A DNA stretch of 64,000 nucleotides. Source: Pythium myriotylum. Taxonomy: Eukaryota > Oomycota > Peronosporomycetes > Pythiales > Pythiaceae. Below, piece by piece: positions 48,549-58,211 of this stretch (positions are counted from its first letter, which is position 1; every line of letters begins with the position of its first letter). The translations under genes and the position numbers were made by a program. The notes beneath the pieces were generated by a model. The model was not told the DNA's origin, made no database searches, and saw only the letters and a list, made by a program, of their open reading frames with translations. The stretch covers positions 3,100,001 through 3,164,000 of the forward strand of contig JALJCQ010000015.1 in NCBI GenBank assembly GCA_023091665.1, given 5' to 3'.

Positions 48549-48562
48549 GCAGCCAGATATAT

Positions 48563-48640
48563 GATGTAAGCAGACTCTCCGATTCGCGGCTGGCCGCACA
48601 AGGCTTGTGAATGGAGTGGAATTGCCACCCCAGACACAAG
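48563..48640 (+). repeat. Repeat R, right part
   Basis: Continues 44167-44246 after the LINE (GATGTAAGCAGACTCTCCGA, then TTCGCGG) and is homologous to 17390-17450 in inverse orientation. The DIRS-like gag region begins next to it, which is why I read R as the terminal region of that element. Confidence 0.6.
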
Positions 48641-49351
48641 TATGGAGCACACTTAGCGGGTATGCTCCCACGTCTCACGCCCGGTGGGTTTCCCCTGCCT
48701 CCGCAGGATCCCCACCGGTAGCACAGTCCGGTTTCCTCCAAGAGAGGTTTTACGGTACTGAGGAACAATGCCGCGCATTTGCACAGGAAGCTCTGGATAT
48801 TGGAAATGACCTCGAGTATCGAATTCCGCAGTGTGATGATGTGACGCGAAGGTTATACATTGAACTTGATCACGCACGAACGTGCGTGGAGTTGGTTGAA
48901 GTATTTCTTGGCGTGGAAACAGAAATTCCAACGTTTCTTTAGGACACTGCTCCTTTGATTTGCTGTTCATTACTAGAGCATCAAGACGCAGTTTGTGCGG
49001 CGACGTCCAAGCGCCGAAAATGTATCGTACCGGCTGTGGAATCATTACTGACATCACCATTTATTCCTGGCGACATTGTTCCACTGAGTCGTCCTAACGA
49101 TCTTCAAACAGTCCGAGTTCGGCGACATAATATCATTGACTGCGCGAGCCAATCATCCAAAAATCGTGCCAATACGGTATACAACGATCCTCAACTTACA
49201 GCAACACCAACTGCGAATCCACCTCAGCACCAGCCATCTGATATCGATGAGCTCCTCGATGATGCGGTAAGTAGTATCGACTCAAGGAATGACGAAGCGG
49301 AAGTACAGCGTCAAATCAATCGTTGCGCAAGCGTCAACGTCTGCCATCCTC

Positions 49352-49389
<38 letters not shown>

Positions 49390-50300
49390 CGTCCGAGGTC
49401 GAGGACCCGCGTGAAGTGGTGGTACATCGGTCTCATCGCTCGTCAAATTCCCTATTTCAACCATCGACAACCGAACTATCCCTCCATGCACTCGTAGCAG
49501 GTTCGTCATTGACAGGAACGTCTCCACATGACACGCTAGAATCGCTGCAGCACTCCCCTCGCGTGGTGAAGTTTCTGCCGTCTCCTCTCATTCTTCGTGG
49601 TGCGTACGGATTTGATTTCAGCCGAGGACTCGAAGTTCTGCACTTCAGACACGTCACGACCGCGGACCGAATTGCTGCACGTGAAGCCGGTGTTGAAATG
49701 ACTGATTACTCAAAGAAGAATGTCATCCGACCCCCAGCGAAGGCGCGTAATCGAGCGGATGTAGCCGACGCACTGCGAACATTCCGACTCTTCGGGCGCT
49801 ATCTCTACAACAAGAAACCTATCGCGGTTATCGAATCCGCAGGTGTTTTTGTTGATGAGCATACTGATATTCGAGATGACGACGCCGTTGGATGGAATTA
49901 CATTGCATGGTGGATAGGTGACAAGTTTGGCTAGTTTAGCAGCATTTTGTTGTGCAACGAGACCGCTGCAGCACAAGCCGTCGCGCTCGAGTTCAACAGA
50001 CTCGATGAAGGTCTCGCACAGTTCAATGATCTCCGACAGCCACGACGAACGGACAATTCAGAACAGCACCAGCGACCACGGCATGGTGAGAATGGATCGC
50101 GTCGTCCTGAACGACAACGCCGTCCTCCAACTGTACCCCTGAGCATCATCCGTAGCCTTCCGACGTCTGGCTCGAAGACGCTATGCATGAAGTATTTATC
50201 CGTCGCGCGGTGCTCCGGAAACGGTAGTGAGGGCTGCTTCGACCCTCGCCGAGCTCATTTCCGACCAAAGTCATCCGATTTGCAGATCTCTGACCAGTAG
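48607..50300 (+). pseudogene. DIRS-like element, gag-type ORF1 (decayed)
   Basis: The first part (48607-49497) is one frame with a TAG at 48940. It is acidic to neutral and unrecognised. The second part (49323-50300, another frame) contains ALVAGSSLTGTSPHDTLESL, LRGAYGFDFSRGLEVLHF, ADALRTFRLFGRYLYNK and, after an in-frame TAG at 49932, a cysteine/histidine cluster CMKYLSVARCSGNGSEGC ... HF. This order is what I associate with gag-like proteins of oomycete DIRS elements, a recognition from familiarity. A CAT microsatellite near 49354 gives poly-His or poly-Ser depending on frame and probably marks a frameshift point. Confidence 0.6.
49354..49387 (+). repeat. (CAT)11 microsatellite
   Basis: About eleven uninterrupted CAT units, inside the decayed gag-type ORF. 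Length change here would shift or extend the frame by whole codons only. Confidence 0.95.
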
Positions 50301-50311
50301 AGGATGAGCAC

Positions 50312-53041
50312 ATGTGCAAGAACAAAACACATTCACCAACTGAAGAGGTGCCCTGCGCATGTGATGGCCACCAACGTCCCCGCCGCGATTTCAGCTTACA
50401 GTCACGGTTCATTGAAGCAACCAATGATTTCGCCTTTCGTGTCCTCCAAGATTTTGCCGCCATCCACGGCTATCAACTTCCACATGCCAACTGGGACCAA
50501 GAGCAATTCGATCACACGTTCATCACAGAGGTGTCCGTGGTCGCTCGTGCATCCGGGGCAACACTTCCTGTCTTCATTTGTGCAATTCGTGGTGAGACCG
50601 CCGAGGATCCACGACCCAACAAGCACCTTCACCAAATCCGACGTCACATCGATGGCGTCGACAAATTGACACTGCTCCAGTGGAACCAAACCGTCGAGCA
50701 CGGTGTGTGCCCGGATACTGCCAACAAAGCCGGTAATGCAATCATATCGACCACCAAACCACTGTTCCGCTCAACGGCATGAAGATCTAGTACGAAAACA
50801 CATTCGCAAAGGTGCACGTGACGGTCGATATCTCATCGTCGAAGAATCACTACTCCTGCAATGGCCTGAGATCTTCATCAGTCCGATTGGTGCAGTGGAG
50901 AAAACCTCGGATGACGGTGTTGACGTTCGGGTCATCAACGACTATTCGTTCCCTGATGGGGCATCCGTGAATCAAGGGAGTTGTTCCCAACGATTGCGTA
51001 CAACCCACCGGCCGACATTGCTTGCGGTGTGCACGAACTACGGCAAAAAAAAAAATAACCACGCACGTGTCTGGAGCATTTCGCCACGTTCCTATCAACG
51101 CCAACGCGGCTCACATGCTTTCATTTCGTTTCGACGGGTACGTTGTGGTTGATTTGTCGTGTGGGTTTGGCTGGTGTGGATCTCGTGCCTTCTACTCGCT
51201 GACGAGGACTCTCATCCATAAGTTGTACGAATCATCTCAACCAGCCGCTGCATCGTCCACCGACTCGAGCAACTTTGTGGTGAAGCGGCTTGAGGTTTTG
51301 AGGTGCGTCCAGACTTGACGCACCTCCCTCAACACTCGGTCGACATCAAGACCATCCATCAGTCGGCAATGGCAAGATTGAGGGTAACAAGCTCCGCACG
51401 CCGAGTTCGTCACATCCAGGATGTCCCCAGATGCGTACGCATGAGACGCACGTGACGGTTATGCCCCAGCACCTGGGACGTGGCCCAGAGGCTGGATCGT
51501 CGTTGAGGCCCTGAGCGGTCTGATACAGTATGATCAGATCTGAGGAGCCTGAGTAGTATCAGACTCAGTAGGTGGGTGATCAGCACCTGATTGCGTAGTT
51601 GGACGATTACCCGATGTCAGTGCAGAGACAGGGCGGGTGCGGTATACGGTAGGCAATCACGTAGGCATCTGACTCTCTGGGTCAGGTATTCGGTTGTTGG
51701 AAATAAAACTCTGGAATTTGCTGCCAAGCACTCAAGCCCCTCAAGTAAGGACTTCGAGTCCAGAAGTCACAAGACTGCCGCCACAGGAGGCGACGCTAAA
51801 ACCTCCGGGTGCGTCTCGACAAGGCGCACCTGACGACCGTATTCCGACCGAATCACGTGTGGCTGCTGCCGCCCACGCGTATCGAGAGACTGAAGAGCAG
51901 GGGAAGACCAGCACCAGGTGCTGTGACCGCCGGACGAGGAGCCTCCCGTCCCCCGCGCATCCGGGCCACCAGCCAGCTTCTGGTGACGATCGGCTCTGCG
52001 CTTCCCCGTCGCACGCAGCACGTGATCAGCGATCCACGTGCTGTGCCAAGGCGACAAACTAGCGGACTTCACGACCCCGTTGGCCAAGACCCCCCGGACT
52101 TCAAGCCTAAGTGACTGCGTTTCACCCCGTCAGCGACTGTGACAGCGGGGTGTTAACGTCAGCAGCGACCGACCAGCCCAAATAGTCTGTGTGGACCCGT
52201 GTGCGGCATCTGCTTCGCCCTCGCTGAGCGGCAGGTTTTGCCCCCACGCCTTCACCACAACGTCGTCGGCAACGTGTGGTGCGACGATCACACCTGCGTA
52301 GAGATAAACACTGGTGCACGATGCCATGATGCTGACTTAGCACTACGAAGGGCGATGATTACTGTGCTAGGCCCGACGGCTGTCAACGAGATCAAGTTCA
52401 CCCGATGGAGCAACCGGTGCAAGGCATTAGGGTTGCTCTGGGATACTAGTCACGGTACGGTGTCCATCCCGCAACACAAACTTGGCAAAGCAGTTCGTGT
52501 AGTGACCGACGCCATCAATTCCAACGCCGTCTCCCGCGCTCATGTCGACTCGTTACTCAGTGTGCTTCGTCACGTGGTTGCGTGTTTTCCCCCTGCTCGT
52601 GCATTCTTTCAACGACTCCAACAGTTTGCCATCTCATTTCGACAAGGCCACTGCCGCGTGCCGATTGATGCCATGGACGATCTTCGACTGTTCCTCGTTA
52701 TTTTGTCCAACCCGACACGATTTAATGGCATCTCAGTGTCACAGCTGGCTACACAGGTCGATCCATCATTCCAGTTTCATCTGTCATTCGTGGCCGAGCA
52801 CATCGCTGGGAACATTAACGTGATGGCCGATGCCGGGTCCCGCGCGTGGGAGTGTACGCACTCTCTATGGTCTACGTGGTCTCACTTATCTGATGGTTGG
52901 CTACAGGTTCCGATCCAACCGCCCTTCGACGATCTCTCCGCCGCGTGGATAGCATGCTGCGCCGGCACGCTTTGGCCGACTCTTCCCACATCAAGTACAG
53001 CTCTAACTGGCGCCAATGGGTCAAGTTCGCGCGATATATGA
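50312..53041 (+). pseudogene. DIRS-like reverse transcriptase and RNase H, split by a solo LTR
   Basis: Blocks before the solo LTR: RYLIVEESLLLQWPEIFISP, GAVEKTSDDGVDVRVINDYS, then after a frameshift at an A-run (51043-51054) GAFRHVPINANAAHMLSFRF and VVDLSCGFGWCGSRAFYSL. After the LTR (from 52260): GNVWCDDHTCVEINTGAR (CDD in place of the usual [Y/F]xDD), ADLALRRAMITVLGPTAVNE, a connection region (LRHVVACFPPARAFFQRLQQ), and HIAGNINVMADAGSRAW, which ends the RNase H-like part. These blocks fit the tyrosine-recombinase retrotransposon RT, not gypsy or LINE. Stops and at least three frame changes make it non-functional. The 50312-50700 part is coding-like but unassigned. Confidence 0.75.
51276..52259 (+). 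repeat. Solo LTR (984 bp) inside the DIRS-like RT
   Basis: Starts TGTGGTGAAG and ends CTTCACCACA, a perfect 10-bp terminal inverted repeat of the same type as the E1/E2 LTR. Removal brings the two RT halves together at the expected point before the catalytic aspartates. An AATAAA lies at about 51702. Near the start is a perfect 10-bp hairpin (GAGGTGCGTC/GACGCACCTC, 51298-51324); ATGCGTACGCAT near 51432 is a palindrome. The flanking 5-bp words (AACTT, ACGTC) do not match, so the duplication has decayed or recombination joined two LTRs. Confidence 0.75.
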
Positions 53042-53685
53042 AGTGGTCTGAGTGGTTCCCGTCGCCTATGCTACTTCATTGTCTACTTATGGCGCCATGG
53101 TTGGAACAACAGCGGTCGCGGAAACTAATACTTGACCATCAAGCTCAAACTCGCCAGTATCCTGTGGTTCCCCAAGCGCTACCAAGGTGATACAATCGTG
53201 CCATCACCCAGAATGCAGATCCTCCTCCGCGGCATTTAACGTATGTCGGGCCATGCACGCAAGAAGCAGCCAGTGACGCCCGCGTTCCTGCGCATTCTGC
53301 TTCGTACACTCGACCTCCGTGTTCCACGGCAGCGCCTATTGTGGGGCAGCGTGCTCCTTGGCTACTTCTTTCTATTACGCAGATCCGAATATCTCGTCAT
53401 CGAAGGTCCTTCTACTGTCTCGTCTCAAGAACTAGAACGTGGCGTTCACAGATGCACGAGGAAGGACGGTACCTTCGATTAACGCAACCGCCGTCACGGT
53501 CGGTTTAGAAGGTGCCAAGAACGACCAGTACGGTTGTGGTGCGTGGAGGACAATGCACGCATCCGGCGACCAAACGCTCTGCCCAGTGGTAGCACTACGA
53601 CAGATGATGAAAGCAAGAAAAAGTATGGGGCGCTCAGCCACTTCCAGTCGGTACCTGTGTGTCGACGTGAATTCCAACGAGGTGT
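52897..53685 (+). pseudogene. DIRS-like tyrosine recombinase, truncated by the E2 LTR
   Basis: In three frames: LRRHALADSSHIKYSSNWRQ and WVKFARYMKWSEWFPSP (core-binding domain), then LRTLDLRVPRQRLLWGSVLL and GYFFLLRRSEYLVI (the first catalytic Arg region), then VGLEGAKNDQYGCG and HASGDQTLCPVVALRQM. The C-terminal HxxR and tyrosine are missing because the E2 LTR begins at 53686. This family integrates DNA through a circular intermediate without target duplication. Confidence 0.8.
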
Positions 53686-54633
53686 TGTGATGAAGTGGGT
53701 TCAAAAGCCTGCGTATGTAGCAAGCTAGCGACCTTTCTAATCCACTCTCGCTAGACTCCAACGAAGGGGTAGCGTCGGGTCTAGCACTCAGACAGTAATA
53801 AATCGGCTTCAAGCTTTCGCTAGCTTTCCGCCCTCACGTTGTGTACCCTTTCGCAGCTCTTTGGAAGCCAGTGAATAAGAGCCACTTCGATCGGTCCAGA
53901 AGCGATCACAAGAAGACCAACAAGCACAGGGAAATCGGGGGTGAATATATTATATGAGTTAGAGAGCCTCGCTCAACCAACTATCAATATACTCGCAACT
54001 TCTCTCACACTCTCTCCTTCCTTAATATGAAATGCTCCGGCTTCCCGCCAGAGCAACTACTACACACACTAATATGGAGTGTCTTTGGGGCCTTGGAGTT
54101 CACCAAGTCCCTTTAGACAAAGTCTCGGGAGTTTTGCTCCGGACTCACACAATCAAGCACTCAACATACCAATGCACACCCGAGCCAGAGCCAAATCCAC
54201 TACGCGCAGGCCTAACACGAGCAAGCGTACCTTGCTGGGTCTGGGATGCCGAAGAGGGTCCGGTTTCTTGGCTTGGAGGGCGAGCGACTTGAGCACTTGA
54301 CCGCAGAATCCAAAGTCTATTATTGTAGGACAGGAGGCAAGTCGCCCCTCGTACTTAACCGGGTTCTAGACTGGCTAGACTGACTACCTTGCGAATGACC
54401 CGCGATAGTGACATGGGTAATGTCACAAGGTTCGGGTCACTGTGACACGTCACTAAGTCCGAAAGCCGGACCTGGCGCCGAGAATCCGGACCGGTTCAAG
54501 TGAACCGGACCGGTCCGGCATATCAATCCGGACCGAGACTAATCTCTTCAATCAACTACCTGAAGCTGCCTAAGTCGCTCGGCGGCGCCTCGCATGCTCC
54601 CCGTCGCCCACGGCGCCGGGTCGCTTCATCACA
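53686..54633 (-). repeat. E2 3' LTR, complete (948 bp)
   Basis: On the plus strand it runs TGTGATGAAG ... CTTCATCACA, a perfect 10-bp terminal inverted repeat. It contains all parts found in the two E1 LTR pieces, in one block. The TATA-like region is near 53942-53957 and the CCGG palindrome with GTGAC words near 54330-54520. It interrupts the DIRS tyrosine recombinase. Confidence 0.92.
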
Positions 54634-54759
54634 TCCGCGCCTTTGACAGGGCCTTTCGGACACGCGAAGCGGGGTGCGGTGAGGGCCTGTCACTTCAATC
54701 GATCTTGTTGGGCTAACGGGTGTCTCTTCCCTGCCACAGCGCGGCCGATCTCCTTCACG

Positions 54760-55194
54760 ATGCTCACTTCCAGTTCGCCCGCCGCGCGCCCACGTAGCAT
54801 GTCCGACCCCGGCAAGTCTTCTTCAGCAGGCGCGCGCCCGACTACGAGTCAAGCGCCCGCCTCGGGTCACTCGTCAGCGCCCGATTCGGCGGCGTCTGGT
54901 TCCGCAGCCCCCGCGCCCGCGTCCGGATCTCGTGCATCTGCTGAAACCTCCGCCATGCCGCCCCTCCCGGCGATAGTTCATAAGTTGGCGCAGCTACCTC
55001 CCGGCTCTTCGCTCGACGCTGCTGCAACGCGACAGGCTTATGCGGACTTGGCCGCTGGGCTCCAGGCGAGCGGCTCGGCGGGAGCTTCTGAGGACTCCGT
55101 AGCTGCTGTTGAGGTGCTGCTCCCGGCCGGCCAGCCTCTGTCGTACACTCTTCTTGGCACCCCACCGGCCCCCGACGTACCCATGTCGCATTAG
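54760..55194 (+). CDS. E2 antisense ORF a
   Basis: Counterpart of 38909-39343 with a single amino-acid change in the ordered part (SAMPPLP here, FAMPPLP in E1). It ends at the same TAG, four bases before the ATG of ORF b and in the same frame. It starts 127 bp from the LTR, in the opposite direction to gag-pol. Confidence 0.5.
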   Translation: MLTSSSPAARPRSMSDPGKSSSAGARPTTSQAPASGHSSAPDSAASGSAAPAPASGSRASAETSAMPPLPAIVHKLAQLPPGSSLDAAATRQAYADLAAGLQASGSAGASEDSVAAVEVLLPAGQPLSYTLLGTPPAPDVPMSH

Positions 55195-55197
55195 GAG

Positions 55198-56124
55198 ATG
55201 ATGCAGGCGTTAGTGGCTGCGAATTCGGCCGCCCTCGGGCTCTCGGCGGAATACGGCGCTACGAACCTGCTGGAGCGGGTACGACACACGGTGACGGCGC
55301 TGACTACGACTGGCGAGTGGATCCGATATCTTGCCCGCGCGCTGGTCTTGGCTGATGAGCGCGCTCGTCACCCACCAGCTCCGGAATATTCGCGACAAGA
55401 CGTCGATCGCTGGCGTAACGAGCGAGAGCGGGCCGTCCGGGCGGCGACGAGGCTCATAGCGCAGCGAGACACCTTGACTCAGGAGCGGGACCAGGCGGTG
55501 CGCCAGCGGGATGAGGCTCTGACCAACGTGGCGGCCTTGGCCTCACGGTTGGCTTCGTCCCTGGGCTCACCGACGGAAGTGGCTGGTTTCTTTCTGCGTT
55601 CTGCTTCATTCCGGGGTTGCGATCCCGATGCTCTGCTCTACGTGCTGGAAGCTTGTCGGCGTGGAGACACGACAGGCTTATGCAACGTAAACTGCGTGGT
55701 CGTGCCCTACCCGGGCTACTGCGTTCCTCCTCTTGATCCAGCTTTGTACATCATGCCGCCACCTCTACCGCCTTCTCTAGCAGCATTAGTGGCCGCCAGC
55801 AGCGCGAAACAGCCAGCGACAGCGATTTTGGCGGGGGTCTCGCTTCGGGGCCGGCTATCTCTAGCTTGGCGGCGCTCTCGACCTCAACGCCGGATACAGT
55901 ATCTTCCAAGGCGCAACGACCGTCCTCCGTTCCTTCAAGTTCGCCTCGGAAACCGACACCACCTTCTTCTCCTCCGGCAGGTTCGTCGGGCGCGTCGCCG
56001 GCTGATTCTGCTTCTTCTGGTTCTTCCAGTTGTCCAGCTCGAAGCACGAGTTCCCAGCCGGAGTCGACCGCTCCGCCGCCGCCAGGCGCGAGCAGTTCGC
56101 CTACGGTACACCACGGGCGCATAG
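55198..56124 (+). CDS. E2 antisense ORF b (coiled-coil protein)
   Basis: Identical in length and translated sequence to 37979-38905: 308 codons from ATGATG, coiled-coil helices in the first 110 residues, overlap with ORF c after about residue 223. Full conservation between the copies, while pol has two frameshifts, is notable but may only reflect recent duplication. Confidence 0.6.
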   Translation: MMQALVAANSAALGLSAEYGATNLLERVRHTVTALTTTGEWIRYLARALVLADERARHPPAPEYSRQDVDRWRNERERAVRAATRLIAQRDTLTQERDQAVRQRDEALTNVAALASRLASSLGSPTEVAGFFLRSASFRGCDPDALLYVLEACRRGDTTGLCNVNCVVVPYPGYCVPPLDPALYIMPPPLPPSLAALVAASSAKQPATAILAGVSLRGRLSLAWRRSRPQRRIQYLPRRNDRPPFLQVRLGNRHHLLLLRQVRRARRRLILLLLVLPVVQLEARVPSRSRPLRRRQARAVRLRYTTGA

Positions 56125-57938
56125 TAATGCGGCCCCGAGGTGGTGATGACGACGGCGACAGTGAAGGGGAGGACGACGGGGATGACGAGGATGAACGGCC
56201 GGAGTTCGGAACTGGAAACTCGGATATCGAATTCAATCAGGGAGCCGCCCCCACATCCTCATCCAACAACGGCAGTGAGGACGAGCGAGAAGAGAAGGAG
56301 GAGGCAGCAAGTGCGGAGGGTGATTTGAAAAGGCCGGCTTCTGCGCCGCTCTCTCCTTCGGCCCATAGACAGACGAAGCGACCACACAGCAGGCCTCCGG
56401 CTCCGGCTCCGCAGCCGATTGCTACGACGTCTAGCGCGATTGGCGCTTCTCCTGTGGCGACCGTCGCGCCGCCGAGTGGCGCGAAGCCGAAGCCGGTGAG
56501 GAAGAAGAAGAAGGCACCTCCTCCAATGAAGTTTTCTGACGCTGAGAATGGGGCCCTCGAAGTGACCTTTCCCACTGAGCCCGAGCTCACCATGCTTGGA
56601 AGTGACATGCCAAGGCTTCATCCAGATGTGATCGCATCGCGGATGCCGGCGGTGCCTACGACACTCACCACACCAGACAAGCGAATGGAGTGGATGCGCC
56701 ACACTCCGGCGTACAAGGCCGAACTTCCCGTGCTCGCTCACGCCAGACGCGGCATCCCGCCCTTGAGCTCCGATTTGGCCGAAGTAGAGTTCAAGCTCGT
56801 CTGGTCTACGCTGCACTTCCCAAAAGGAACCGTGATGGGGGCCAACCGGGTGCTCAACTGGGCCCCCGTATTCCGTACATTGGTGTCTGCGCTGTCTGGA
56901 GCGCTCCTCCGAGCCAAGTTGAACGGGGTCCCGATGCAGCGGGAGAACATGGCTGTGCCTCGAGACAAGGGTCTTCCGTCGTCGCCGTTCTTCTCCACTC
57001 TTGTCGTGTCCAAGCCGGCGTCCAGCGGCGTCGTGCGATCTTATGGCGCCGAATGTGGGGCCGATATTTATCAAGAGCTGATGGATCTCGAACTGTGGGA
57101 AGAAGTCTACAAATACCGGGTGACGCAGATCTGGACTTTCGACCCGGCTACCCTCAAGGGGGACAGCCAGGAATGGCTGGTCGTGCTCCTACTTTTCGGC
57201 TATCGGTTCCGGCAAGCGTTCTGGGAGCACCTTCATTGGTTTCACACGGGTACAAAGATAGTTGATCAGGTCGCAAGCTGGACAGTCCGAAGAGCTGGCC
57301 TCGGGCGTTCGACGACTTGCTCGTGTGAACCCGCCTTTTGGTTCAGGCCCGCGCTCCACTGCACTTGGGTCCCCGACATGACCCGTCTTCAATCTGTTGA
57401 GCCTGGCGCGGACCGCAGCCGCATTTTACGTCAGCAACTTGGAGCCATCGACGAGGAGGAGCCGATCCGATCCTTTTACGCCGGCCGCGAAGACCGCTGC
57501 ATCGAATCGCTGAAGGTTCGTGCTCAGATGGCGTTCCGTTATCATCATTACCTCGGGGTCGCGTGGTCGGTGCCGGACAACTGGTTGTCACCCGACTATC
57601 CCCATAGTGAAGATGGAGTCCGCTCCCTCCGCACACCGGGCCCAGACTTCTACAAAGCTTCATACGATCAACGGCTTCTGGCGGACTGGGTGGGGTGGAC
57701 GCAGAAGATTGCCGAATGGTACAAGTTGAACGATTCAACGTCCGGCGCGTCGATGAACGATGCGATCTTTCGAGAGATCTTGGGCGAGTGGCCACTAGCG
57801 AGCCAGGCGGGGTCTTCTAATCCACCTGGGGTTCCCGCTTCTGCTCAGGGTGTCGTGGATCCTTCGCCGGCCTCTTCAAGTCAAGCTTCGCCCGCGCCGT
57901 CCGCCATCGACTTGTCCGGTGATTCTCCCATGATTTAG
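55866..57938 (+). CDS. E2 antisense ORF c (unknown protein)
   Basis: 690 codons, differing from the E1 copy at two residues (GTGNSDIEF for GTGNPDIEF; KRPHSRPPAP for KRPHSGPPAP). Same acidic run, lysine cluster and folded-looking C-terminal domain. It ends 273 bp from the pol stop, tail to tail with pol. Confidence 0.7.
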   Translation: MAALSTSTPDTVSSKAQRPSSVPSSSPRKPTPPSSPPAGSSGASPADSASSGSSSCPARSTSSQPESTAPPPPGASSSPTVHHGRIVMRPRGGDDDGDSEGEDDGDDEDERPEFGTGNSDIEFNQGAAPTSSSNNGSEDEREEKEEAASAEGDLKRPASAPLSPSAHRQTKRPHSRPPAPAPQPIATTSSAIGASPVATVAPPSGAKPKPVRKKKKAPPPMKFSDAENGALEVTFPTEPELTMLGSDMPRLHPDVIASRMPAVPTTLTTPDKRMEWMRHTPAYKAELPVLAHARRGIPPLSSDLAEVEFKLVWSTLHFPKGTVMGANRVLNWAPVFRTLVSALSGALLRAKLNGVPMQRENMAVPRDKGLPSSPFFSTLVVSKPASSGVVRSYGAECGADIYQELMDLELWEEVYKYRVTQIWTFDPATLKGDSQEWLVVLLLFGYRFRQAFWEHLHWFHTGTKIVDQVASWTVRRAGLGRSTTCSCEPAFWFRPALHCTWVPDMTRLQSVEPGADRSRILRQQLGAIDEEEPIRSFYAGREDRCIESLKVRAQMAFRYHHYLGVAWSVPDNWLSPDYPHSEDGVRSLRTPGPDFYKASYDQRLLADWVGWTQKIAEWYKLNDSTSGASMNDAIFREILGEWPLASQAGSSNPPGVPASAQGVVDPSPASSSQASPAPSAIDLSGDSPMI

Positions 57939-58211
57939 TCGTTTTGCACTCCTCTTCGTTGATCAACATAGCGGCAGATCAGTAAGTCAGTCGCCCCTTA
58001 ATACATGCCTTCCCTTTGGTCTTCTTGTTTTTTTCCCCTACATATGCAAACATACATAATCGCTCTTTTCATCAGCTAGAGCGGCGTCCGGCCCTTACGG
58101 CCAGACGGCCGGCCTACTGGCTGGCATCAACCCACCTTGGGGAGCGATACGACTGCATTGAACAGCTCTTACCAGTCGGCTGCTCCCGGGTCAAGTTGGA
58201 CTTCATGCTGG

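Noticed and set aside
49345..49400. Poly-His and poly-Ser proteins
   Set aside because: They are translations of the CAT microsatellite inside a decayed gag-type frame.
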